Assembly: GCA_964474455.1 (NCBI GenBank)
Contig: CAYYSU010000005.1
Span: 1 to 64,000, forward strand
Reading direction: 5' to 3'
From: BM520 sp964474455
GTDB taxonomy: Bacteria > Bacteroidota > Bacteroidia > Bacteroidales > BM520
DNA: 64,000 bases
Below are positions 35,451-42,746 of this stretch, in pieces (within the stretch, counting starts at the first letter, position 1; every line of letters begins with the position of its first letter). The position numbers and the translations under genes are program-made. Below the pieces are notes generated by a model. It saw only the letters and a program-made list of their open reading frames with translations, did not search any database and was not told the DNA's origin.

Positions 35451-36242
35451 TTAGATGTTACGCAGAAACTCCACACGTACCATATCGTCGATATACATCC
35501 CTAACAAACTGGATGCTGTGCCCATGTTAATAGCTATTTCCAGAAATCCATGGGTTCCAAAAAGAGCAACAGGATCTCCGTCGTTTACATCAGAATAACT
35601 TGTAAAAAGCCGATTTATGGTGTATTGTGAGCCCCTGAGATCGATATGAAAGGAGTCTCCATTGCCAAATTCATGAAATTTTTTTACAGAAATATTGGTG
35701 ATAAGATTTTCATAATTATCGATATATATAACCTTGCCTTTTAAAACATTGCCCTCAATTACAGGCATAAAAGAGAGGCACTGGTTAATATCTTCTTTGG
35801 CAACTCCAAGTTCTGACATGGGGTTGCCCTGTGCCAGATGCATCGCCACTTTGACAAAAAGATCTCTCGTGGAAAAGGTGAAGAATGGCGAATCTTGCAT
35901 TAAGTCCAGCTCTATGATCTCTTCAGCTTTTTCATTATCCATGAGTAAATTAAAAATGCCATTGTCGGCACCAATGAAATATTGCCCTGCGAATTTCAGC
36001 ACAGTATGTGGTGTCTCAATGGAGGCAATGGTATTTATTCCTATGATGTGGATAGTCCCTTCAGGAAAGTTTGTATATGCCTGCCTGAGTATGAATGAGG
36101 CCTGTGTAATATCAAAAGGATTTATATCGTGGCTCAGATCTACAATTAATAAATCCGGTATGCTGGAAACGAGTCGGCCTTTTACTGCCGCAAGATATGG
36201 ATCCTTCGTGCCCCAATCACTTATTAGAGTTATTATATTCAT
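35451..36242 (-). CDS. SAM hydroxide adenosyltransferase (DUF62 family)
   Basis: The 263-residue cytoplasmic protein belongs to the chlorinase/fluorinase-like superfamily. Characterised bacterial and archaeal members hydrolyse S-adenosylmethionine to adenosine and methionine. The N-terminal LISDWGTKDPYLAAVKG carries the conserved Asp, and SHDINPFDITQASFIL and GADNGIF are further family blocks. The insertion loop diagnostic of halogenases is not apparent, so the hydrolase assignment is favoured. It is divergent from phoH with a matched promoter pair between them. Confidence 0.88.
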   Translation of the reverse strand: MNIITLISDWGTKDPYLAAVKGRLVSSIPDLLIVDLSHDINPFDITQASFILRQAYTNFPEGTIHIIGINTIASIETPHTVLKFAGQYFIGADNGIFNLLMDNEKAEEIIELDLMQDSPFFTFSTRDLFVKVAMHLAQGNPMSELGVAKEDINQCLSFMPVIEGNVLKGKVIYIDNYENLITNISVKKFHEFGNGDSFHIDLRGSQYTINRLFTSYSDVNDGDPVALFGTHGFLEIAINMGTASSLLGMYIDDMVRVEFLRNI

Positions 36243-36259
36243 ATATATTGGTTAAATTA

Positions 36260-36267
36260 CAAAGTTA
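36260..36267 (-). promoter_or_regulatory. -7 promoter box of the SAM hydrolase gene
   Basis: Exact TAACTTTG on the minus strand, 17 bases before the ATG. The same octamer, in the opposite sense, drives phoH 21 bases away. Confidence 0.55.
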
Positions 36268-36288
36268 CAATATTAATGATAATTGCCT

Positions 36289-36296
36289 TAACTTTG
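36289..36296 (+). promoter_or_regulatory. -7 promoter box of phoH-purC
   Basis: Exact TAACTTTG, 18 bases before the ATG at 36315. It decides the phoH start, because the upstream ATG at 36276 would lie before the promoter. Confidence 0.6.
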
Positions 36297-36314
36297 CATA
36301 TTCATCTTATTGAT

Positions 36315-37334
36315 ATGACCGAAAGAATTTTAAGCCTGGCTTCATATAGCCCCGTGGAAATATATGGCGTTAACGACGCCAACCTTAATATGCTAAGAGA
36401 ACTGTTCCCCAAACTAAAAATCATTGCCCGTGGTGAAGTGATGAAAATTGTTGGTGGAGATGATGATATTGTTCGTTTTGAAACCTGTTTTGATAGACTT
36501 CTACATGCTTATGATACATATGGAAAAGTAGATTCCGGACTTATAAGCCGTGTGGTGTCTCCGGAGTATGAGCTGCAAAAGAGTGCCTCAGAAAAAACTG
36601 ATAAAGAGAGTGTTCTGGTATATGGTAAAAATGGTATGATTATAAAACCACGTACCCCGAACCAGCGTAAGATGGTTTTGGAACTGGAAAAAAATGATAT
36701 GCTTTTTGCTATCGGACCGGCAGGAACAGGGAAAACATATACTGCTGTGGCTTTGGCAGTTAGGGCTTTGAAAGCCCGGGAAGTGAGAAAAATTATTCTC
36801 ACCCGACCGGCTGTAGAGGCAGGAGAAAACCTGGGATTCCTTCCGGGAGACCTCAAAGATAAACTGGATCCATACCTCAGACCACTTTATGATGCTCTGC
36901 GTGATATGTTGCCGTCGCAAAAACTTAATACTTATCTTGAAGACGGGACAATAGAGATCGCTCCACTGGCTTTTATGAGAGGACGTACTCTCAATGGTGT
37001 TTTTGCAATCCTTGATGAAGCACAGAATGCCACACCAAATCAGCTTAAAATGTTCCTCACAAGAATGGGACAATCAGCAAAATTTGTTATCACAGGTGAT
37101 GTGACGCAAATAGACCTCCCGCCACGACAGGCCTCGGGATTAATCCAATCCTCAAAGATTTTAAATAATATTGAAGGAATAAGCTATGTTTATCTCAATG
37201 AAAAAGATGTTGTAAGGCATAAACTGGTGACAAAAATCATTGATGCCTACGCTAATAAATCGGAGAGTGATGAGAGAAAACAGAAAATGGAGAGCCCGGA
37301 AAACATGTCAAAAGAGAAGAATATTATAAAATAA
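36315..37334 (+). CDS. PhoH-family ATPase
   Basis: The 339-residue cytoplasmic P-loop ATPase has Walker A GPAGTGKT (about residue 130), Walker B AILDEAQN (about 235) and the family blocks RPAVEAGENLGFLPGD and LTRMGQSAKFVITGD. PhoH proteins are RNA-helicase-like ATPases, often with ties to RNA metabolism and phosphate stress. The start at 36315 (MTERIL) is used because the promoter box lies between it and the ATG at 36276. purC begins 12 bases after the stop. Confidence 0.93.
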   Translation: MTERILSLASYSPVEIYGVNDANLNMLRELFPKLKIIARGEVMKIVGGDDDIVRFETCFDRLLHAYDTYGKVDSGLISRVVSPEYELQKSASEKTDKESVLVYGKNGMIIKPRTPNQRKMVLELEKNDMLFAIGPAGTGKTYTAVALAVRALKAREVRKIILTRPAVEAGENLGFLPGDLKDKLDPYLRPLYDALRDMLPSQKLNTYLEDGTIEIAPLAFMRGRTLNGVFAILDEAQNATPNQLKMFLTRMGQSAKFVITGDVTQIDLPPRQASGLIQSSKILNNIEGISYVYLNEKDVVRHKLVTKIIDAYANKSESDERKQKMESPENMSKEKNIIK

Positions 37335-37346
37335 AAAAATCATATA

Positions 37347-38303
37347 ATGAAAAACGCTTTAATTGCAACTAACTTTGATCTTCCAAGGCAGGAAGGTGTT
37401 TACAAAGGAAAAGTGAGAGATGTGTATTACCTTGCCGATGACTATATGGTAATGGTTGTGAGCGACAGGATCTCAGCTTTTGATGTGGTGCTTCCTAAGG
37501 GTATTCCATACAAAGGACAGGTATTGAACCAAATAGCGGCAAAATTTCTCGATGCTACCGAGGATATTGTCCCAAACTGGAAAATCGCTACTCCCGACCC
37601 AATGGTGACTTTTGGCCGCTATTGTGAGCCTTACATGATAGAAATGGTGATACGTGGTTATCTGACAGGGCACGCCTGGCGTGAATATAAAGCAGGTAAA
37701 CGTGTGATATGTGGTGTGCCTATGCCTGATGGGATGATAGAAAATCAAAGATTCCCCGAGCCAATTATTACTCCCACAACAAAAGCTCTGGAAGGGCATG
37801 ATCAGGATATCTCTCGTGAGGAGATTATCAGTGAAGGCCTCGCGAGTGACGAGGAGTTAATAAAACTTGAAGAATATACTCGTGCACTCTTTAAAAGAGG
37901 TACTGAAATGGCAGGAGAAAAAGGACTTATCCTCGTGGATACCAAATATGAATTTGGAAAATATAATGGTCAGATATATCTGATAGATGAAATCCATACG
38001 CCAGACTCATCACGCTATTTTTACCTTGACGGATATGAAGATCGCCAGTATTACGGTGAGAAACAAAAACAACTTTCCAAAGAGTTTGTTCGTCAGTGGC
38101 TGATAGATAATGACTTCCAGGGTCTCAAAGATCAGAAAGCCCCTGAAATGGATGAAGCATTTGTGGAGAGCGTTTCTGACAGATATATCGAATTATTTGA
38201 AAATATTACAGGAGAAGGTTTTGAAAAAGCGGATATAGAAGATGTTACAAAGCGTGTTGAGAGTAATATCTTTACATTCCTGGATATCTATTTTAAAAGA
38301 TAA
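37347..38303 (+). CDS. purC: Phosphoribosylaminoimidazole-succinocarboxamide synthase (SAICAR synthetase)
   Basis: Purine biosynthesis enzyme that joins CAIR with aspartate using ATP. The 318-residue protein shows GKVRDVYYLADDYMVMVVSD, RISAFDVVLP and MVIRGYLTGHAWREYKAGKR, plus ILVDTKYEFGKYNG and EIHTPDSSRYFY. It is longer than the short (about 240) bacterial form and matches the Bacteroidota type. It follows phoH by 12 bases and is probably co-transcribed, a common pairing in this phylum. Confidence 0.95.
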   Translation: MKNALIATNFDLPRQEGVYKGKVRDVYYLADDYMVMVVSDRISAFDVVLPKGIPYKGQVLNQIAAKFLDATEDIVPNWKIATPDPMVTFGRYCEPYMIEMVIRGYLTGHAWREYKAGKRVICGVPMPDGMIENQRFPEPIITPTTKALEGHDQDISREEIISEGLASDEELIKLEEYTRALFKRGTEMAGEKGLILVDTKYEFGKYNGQIYLIDEIHTPDSSRYFYLDGYEDRQYYGEKQKQLSKEFVRQWLIDNDFQGLKDQKAPEMDEAFVESVSDRYIELFENITGEGFEKADIEDVTKRVESNIFTFLDIYFKR

Positions 38304-38321
38304 GTGATGATAAATCCCGGG

Positions 38322-39218
38322 TTAGTTTAACGCTTTTGATAACTCTTTCAGCTCTTCAGCACGGGATACTTCTCCTTGAGCTTCATAAGCCAAAATAAGG
38401 TTTGTAATAAGCCTCTTTATTATTGTGATATTATCGCAGGGGAGAAAAAATCTCTTCTCCTGCTTGACGTTCATGTGTTTTAAAAAAGCTTCAATGTCAG
38501 CACGGCTAAAAATTTTTCCCTTGCGGAATGCATTGATATAGAATCTTATCTTGTGCTTCTCGACTGTAGTTTCCAAACCATCTTTTATCTCATTGGCATA
38601 CCCAATAATGAAATGCTGAGGTAGATTAATGCCGTAGAGAGGTATCTTAAGGCTTTGTGCCACAAGAATATATATTATGCTCAAAGATAGAGGGTTCCCC
38701 ATTCTGGTTTCTAAAACGGTATTGATATAATTATTAGATGGAGAACCTATCTTATCTAAATTGCCATCAAAACCATGAACATTGTAGAGGATGTGATTCA
38801 AAACTCTGACCTTAGCCAAAGCAGTGAGCTCTTTGTTGAGCTCCAGCCATACATCCTGTGAGAGCTGACCAATCTGTTGTGTGATCTCTGTCTCGTTAAG
38901 TTCCGGATACCGCGATTTGGAGATTAATATAAAACCAAGAAGAAGGTCTTCGCCTCCGGTTAAAAACCAATTCCTTAGTTCGGTGTATAGATTTTTGTAT
39001 TGAAGGTTATGGATAACCTCTTCCAGTCGGTCATGTACTAAAGGGTTAAAAGAACTTTCCCGGAATTTCTCAAGATGTGAAACCACCTCAATACCGTAGC
39101 CGTTCAACTCCTCAGAAATTTTTTCATAAACATTTTCATCGGGGTCATCTAACAGGCTTATTAAAGCATTCAGCTTTTGAGTATCCTTTTCTTCTTTCAT
39201 AACGCTATGCATCAGCAT
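38322..39218 (-). CDS. SirB1/transglutaminase-like protein
   Basis: The 298-residue cytoplasmic protein has a helical N-terminus and a central transglutaminase-like SirB1 core. The core includes LNHILYNVHGFDGN, METRMGNPLSLSIIYILVAQ and PLYGINLPQHFIIGY. A catalytic Cys is not evident in the expected place, as in many SirB1-type members. Its function is unknown. The start could also be the Met at 39200. It is convergent with purC and preceded by the nucleoside phosphorylase gene 53 bases upstream on the same strand. Confidence 0.8.
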   Translation of the reverse strand: MLMHSVMKEEKDTQKLNALISLLDDPDENVYEKISEELNGYGIEVVSHLEKFRESSFNPLVHDRLEEVIHNLQYKNLYTELRNWFLTGGEDLLLGFILISKSRYPELNETEITQQIGQLSQDVWLELNKELTALAKVRVLNHILYNVHGFDGNLDKIGSPSNNYINTVLETRMGNPLSLSIIYILVAQSLKIPLYGINLPQHFIIGYANEIKDGLETTVEKHKIRFYINAFRKGKIFSRADIEAFLKHMNVKQEKRFFLPCDNITIIKRLITNLILAYEAQGEVSRAEELKELSKALN

Positions 39219-39271
39219 CTAAAACTATGCCACAGATACTTAATACAACCAAATAATAGGAGAATATTTTT

Positions 39272-40153
39272 TTATCCTACTAAAGTTAACTTTTCAAGTA
39301 CTATCTCAATAAGCTCTCTTACCGATTTGTGATAATCGGCTGAAAAATCTCCCGTAGCCCTGTTAGCAATAGCAACGCATACTGTGAGCATATCATGACC
39401 CAGTGCGCCACCAAGGCCATATAGTGCCGATGTCTCCATTTCATAGTTACTCAGTTTTACTCCATTGAAACTGAAGGTTTGCATCAGGTCATTCATTTCC
39501 GGATACCGGAGTCCTAGTCTCATTACCCGACCCTGAGGACCGTAAAATCCTGGTGCTGTGGCTGTAATACCCTGGTAAAACTTAGGCCCTTCGAATTTGC
39601 TAATGAGACTCTGTGCTCCCTGAACTCCATAAACATGAGGAAGAAATTCACTCCAGCTTACATGCTTTCGGAACTGTGCTCCCAGATCTTCTATGATTAC
39701 TCCTTCCGGAATGTCATAAAAATATAACAGACCATCTAATCCAAGAGCATAACGAGAAAGAACGAAAGAATTTACCGGGATGTCCGGTTGCAAAGCTCCT
39801 GAGGTGCCTAGTCGAATAATCCTGAGCTTTCCCGGATGCTCCTTTAAAACTCTGTTCTTGAGGTCAAAGCTTACAAGTGCATCCAACTCATTCATAACAA
39901 TATCAATGTTATCTGTGCCCATTCCTGTGCTCATAGCTGTCAGTCTGACGCCATTGAGATATCCGGTATGAGATACAATCTCACGGTTGCTGCGTTTGAT
40001 TTCTATCCTGTCGAAATAACCGCTGATCTGGGATACCCGACCCGGATCTCCTACAACAATTACCGTTTCCGCTAACTCTTCGGGATGAAGATTCAAATGG
40101 TATACACCTCCGTCGCTGTTCAATACCAATTCTGAAGATTTAAAAGTTTTCAT
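39272..40153 (-). CDS. Nucleoside phosphorylase (uridine phosphorylase-like)
   Basis: This 293-residue PNP/UDP-family enzyme cleaves nucleosides with phosphate to the base and ribose-1-phosphate. The phosphate site appears as VVGDPGRVSQIS and RLGTSGALQPDI, and the nucleoside-binding region as SNYEMETSALYGLGGALGH, with its characteristic Glu-Met-Glu. It is longer than E. coli Udp, as is usual for Bacteroidota. The substrate (uridine versus purine nucleosides) is not resolved. It is divergent from cinA, each with an exact -7 box. Confidence 0.88.
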   Translation of the reverse strand: MKTFKSSELVLNSDGGVYHLNLHPEELAETVIVVGDPGRVSQISGYFDRIEIKRSNREIVSHTGYLNGVRLTAMSTGMGTDNIDIVMNELDALVSFDLKNRVLKEHPGKLRIIRLGTSGALQPDIPVNSFVLSRYALGLDGLLYFYDIPEGVIIEDLGAQFRKHVSWSEFLPHVYGVQGAQSLISKFEGPKFYQGITATAPGFYGPQGRVMRLGLRYPEMNDLMQTFSFNGVKLSNYEMETSALYGLGGALGHDMLTVCVAIANRATGDFSADYHKSVRELIEIVLEKLTLVG

Positions 40154-40172
40154 ATGATGAAGTTTAATTTAA

Positions 40173-40180
40173 CAAAGGTA
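40173..40180 (-). promoter_or_regulatory. -7 promoter box of the nucleoside phosphorylase gene
   Basis: Exact TACCTTTG on the minus strand, 19 bases before the ATG. Confidence 0.55.
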
Positions 40181-40206
40181 AATAAACAAAATCTGATTAT
40201 CGACCT

Positions 40207-40214
40207 TATATTTG
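40207..40214 (+). promoter_or_regulatory. -7 promoter box of cinA
   Basis: Exact TATATTTG, 22 bases before the ATG. It is divergent from the nucleoside phosphorylase box, 26 bases apart. Confidence 0.55.
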
Positions 40215-40236
40215 CATCTCATTAAGAGTTTTTATT

Positions 40237-41481
40237 ATGAAAGTGGAAATAATCTCTATTGGAGATGAATTATTGATAGGACAGGTTGTGAATACCAACG
40301 CATCCTGGATGGGTGCTGAACTCACTGAAAAAGGGTTTGATGTGGTGAGGGTTTCAACAATCTCTGATAATGAAAAGGATATTATTGATGCACTGCACCA
40401 AGCCTCCGACCGTACTGATGTTATACTGATTACGGGTGGCCTTGGGCCAACAAACGACGATATAACGAAAACAGTTCTCTGCGATTATTTTGATACTAAT
40501 CTAAAGCTTCATGAACCGACATTCAATAGGATAAAGGCTTTGTTTGCTCAACGAGGGTATAACTTTTCAGATATTAATCAACAACAGGCACTACTACCGC
40601 AAAATTGTGTTGTATTGACTAATACTATGGGTACGGCACCGGGAATGTGGTTTGAGAGTGAAGATACCATATATGTATCTATGCCGGGAGTTCCCTATGA
40701 GATGCAGGCTGTGATGACCGAGGAGGTTATTCCTAGACTGTTAAAGAAGAGTAATTCTCAGGCCATATTCCATCATACCGTCATAACGCATGGAGTAGGG
40801 GAGTCGTGGTTGGCAGAAAAAATTGCGCCTTGGGAAGAGTCTTTGCCTGAGAATATTAAGCTTGCATACCTGCCTCATCCTGGGATTGTGCGATTGCGTC
40901 TGACAGCATTTGGCCCAGATTATAGTTTGTTGCAAAAACAGGTTATGGACGAGATGTCGAAGCTTGAACTGATAATCCCTGATCTTATTGTTGGTGCAAA
41001 TGAAGATACACTGGAATCAATAGTAATGGAGCTTTTGCTGCAGCAAAACAAGTCACTCTGCGTAGCAGAGAGTTGTACCGGTGGTTATATATCGCATATC
41101 CTGACCTCTTTGGCAGGAGTTTCCCAATGCTTTAAAGGTGGTGTTGTTGCCTATGACAATATGTTAAAAGAGGGGTTTTTAGGTGTTGAAAATCAGGATT
41201 TGGCAGAGCATGGTGCCGTGAGCAAGGAGGTAGTAACGCAGATGGTTAGAGGCATTATGAATTCTACCAATAGTGATTATGGCATTGCCACCTCCGGAAT
41301 CACCGGGCCGGGGGGAGGAACAGATGAAAAACCTGTGGGTACGGTGTGGATTGCTGTCGCTGATACAAATGCTGTGGTAACAGAGAAATTCTTCTTTGGA
41401 GGAAGCAGAGATCGTGTGATAAAACAATCCGCTATGAAGGCTCTTTATCAATTGAGGAAACTGCTTATTATCAATGGGTAG
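40237..41481 (+). CDS. cinA: CinA family protein (NMN amidohydrolase type)
   Basis: This 414-residue cytoplasmic two-domain protein has an N-terminal MoCF/CinA domain (GDELLIGQVVNTNASW, TGGLGPTNDD; about 1-165). A C-terminal CinA domain (VAESCTGGYIS, GITGPGGGT; about 255-410) matches nicotinamide-nucleotide amidase, which salvages NMN. Characterised CinA proteins have ADP-ribose pyrophosphatase plus NMN deamidase activity. It precedes rpmB as in many Bacteroidota, 107 bases apart. Confidence 0.93.
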   Translation: MKVEIISIGDELLIGQVVNTNASWMGAELTEKGFDVVRVSTISDNEKDIIDALHQASDRTDVILITGGLGPTNDDITKTVLCDYFDTNLKLHEPTFNRIKALFAQRGYNFSDINQQQALLPQNCVVLTNTMGTAPGMWFESEDTIYVSMPGVPYEMQAVMTEEVIPRLLKKSNSQAIFHHTVITHGVGESWLAEKIAPWEESLPENIKLAYLPHPGIVRLRLTAFGPDYSLLQKQVMDEMSKLELIIPDLIVGANEDTLESIVMELLLQQNKSLCVAESCTGGYISHILTSLAGVSQCFKGGVVAYDNMLKEGFLGVENQDLAEHGAVSKEVVTQMVRGIMNSTNSDYGIATSGITGPGGGTDEKPVGTVWIAVADTNAVVTEKFFFGGSRDRVIKQSAMKALYQLRKLLIING

Positions 41482-41515
41482 TGTTTTGAGGCTGGTTTTG
41501 TGAAAAAAATTATTG

Positions 41516-41523
41516 TACTTTTG
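41516..41523 (+). promoter_or_regulatory. -7 promoter box of rpmB
   Basis: Exact TACTTTTG, 65 bases before the ATG. TTTG at 41497-41500 lies 15 bases upstream, a rather short -33 spacing. Confidence 0.45.
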
Positions 41524-41588
41524 TTTTTGTGAAAAATAATGACGTATTTTGCACTCCATTTTAGAAAAACGATTTAATATAAATAGCG

Positions 41589-41825
41589 ATGTCACGTATT
41601 TGTCAGATAACAGGAAAGAAAGTGATTACAGGAAATAATGTTTCTCACTCGCATATTCGTACCAAGAGGAAATTCTATCCAAACCTCCAGACTAAGAAAT
41701 TTTATATTCCTGAAGAGGACAAGTGGATCACTTTGAAGGTTTCAACAGCTGCTATTCGTACTATCAATAAGAATGGCATCTCAGCAGTGCTTAAAGAAGC
41801 AAGAGCTAAAGGACACCTCAAATAG
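41589..41825 (+). CDS. rpmB: 50S ribosomal protein L28
   Basis: The 78-residue basic protein has the L28 pattern from its start, MSRICQITGKKVITGNNVSH, followed by TKRKFYPNLQ and the conserved ISAVLKEARAKGHL end. It is a structural protein of the large subunit. A terminator follows directly, so rpmB is transcribed alone. The rpmG gene often next in this phylum is not present. Confidence 0.96.
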   Translation: MSRICQITGKKVITGNNVSHSHIRTKRKFYPNLQTKKFYIPEEDKWITLKVSTAAIRTINKNGISAVLKEARAKGHLK

Positions 41826-41850
41826 AAATACCAAAGATAATCTCAGATAT

Positions 41851-41880
41851 GGCTTTCGCTTTTGGCGAAGGCCTTTTTTT
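41851..41880 (+). terminator. Rho-independent terminator after rpmB
   Basis: Stem GGCTTTCGC / GCGAAGGCC with one mismatch, small loop and a seven-base T-run, 25 bases after the rpmB stop. Confidence 0.8.
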
Positions 41881-41996
41881 GTTTACCCGAAGGTGTTTCG
41901 TAGCCAATAATTTGTTCTTGTTTTAAGGGCTTTTGTTAAATATACCATAATGAGAATGTTAACGTTTTTTAGTAATGTTTTTTCAGGATAATACAA

Positions 41997-42004
41997 TACT
42001 TTTG
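41997..42004 (+). promoter_or_regulatory. -7 promoter box of the carboxypeptidase-like/TonB operon
   Basis: Exact TACTTTTG, 7 bases before the ATG at 42012, again implying a very short leader. Confidence 0.55.
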
Positions 42005-42011
42005 TACCTGT

Positions 42012-42743
42012 ATGATAAAGAAGCAGTTTTATACAACTATTTTTGTGGCACTTATGAGTGTGTGCAATGTTGTGCTGGGGCAATCAACAAATCGTGAAAA
42101 TATTGATGATGATGATCTGGTTCAGTTCTCCGGTGTGATTGTTACTGCCGACAGCCTGAACCCAATTCCTTTTACCACTATAATAATTACCAATACAGGT
42201 CGGGGCACCATCGCCGATTTCTATGGATTCTTCTCCTTTGTAGCTGTGAAAAATGATACCGTGAGGTTCTCTGCCGTCGGATTTAAAGAGGTTGATTTTG
42301 TTATTCCTGATACCATTACAGAAAATCGGTACTCTTTAATACAAGTTATGTCGTCGGATACAATATTATTACAGGAGACCGTTATATATCCATGGCCTTC
42401 CAAAGAGCAGTTTCGTGAGGCTTTTGTCAACCTCGATATTCCCGATGATGACTATGAAATCGCACGGAAAAATCTTGAACAGGCCGAGCTTCTGGTGCGG
42501 GCTGATAAATATCAAATGGACGGTAGTATGAACTACAGAAATTATATTGATCAGAAAACCAGTAAATTGTATTATGCAGGGCAGGTTCAACCCATTAGTC
42601 TTCTTAACCCTTTTGCCTGGGCTCAGTTTGTGAGAGCATGGAAAAACGGTGACTTTAAAAGAAAATCGGATAAATACGACGATATGAAAAAGACGGATAA
42701 ATGGGAAGAGTGGGAACAACCCGACGAATGGATGGAAAAATAA
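42012..42743 (+). CDS. Carboxypeptidase-regulatory-like domain protein, exported
   Basis: The 243-residue protein has a signal peptide (about residues 1-24, ending VLGQ). A CarboxypepD_reg-like beta-sandwich domain (about 35-115) follows, with FSGVIVTADSLNPIPFTTI and IADFYGFFSFVA. The remaining C-terminal part is charged, helical and rich in Lys/Asp/Trp. There is no barrel, so it is likely a periplasmic protein. It is 3 bases upstream of a TonB receptor gene with the same kind of N-terminal domain and very likely forms an operon with it. Its function is unknown. Confidence 0.82.
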   Translation: MIKKQFYTTIFVALMSVCNVVLGQSTNRENIDDDDLVQFSGVIVTADSLNPIPFTTIIITNTGRGTIADFYGFFSFVAVKNDTVRFSAVGFKEVDFVIPDTITENRYSLIQVMSSDTILLQETVIYPWPSKEQFREAFVNLDIPDDDYEIARKNLEQAELLVRADKYQMDGSMNYRNYIDQKTSKLYYAGQVQPISLLNPFAWAQFVRAWKNGDFKRKSDKYDDMKKTDKWEEWEQPDEWMEK

Positions 42744-42746
42744 CTC

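Noticed and set aside
35451..36242. Halogenase identity for the SAM hydroxide adenosyltransferase gene
   Set aside because: The characteristic insertion loop of fluorinase/chlorinase proteins was not recognised, so the hydrolase family is the safer call.
41826..42011. Searched for the missing rpmG or a DUF4295 gene
   Set aside because: No frame resembles L33, and the segment includes the rpmB terminator and the next promoter.
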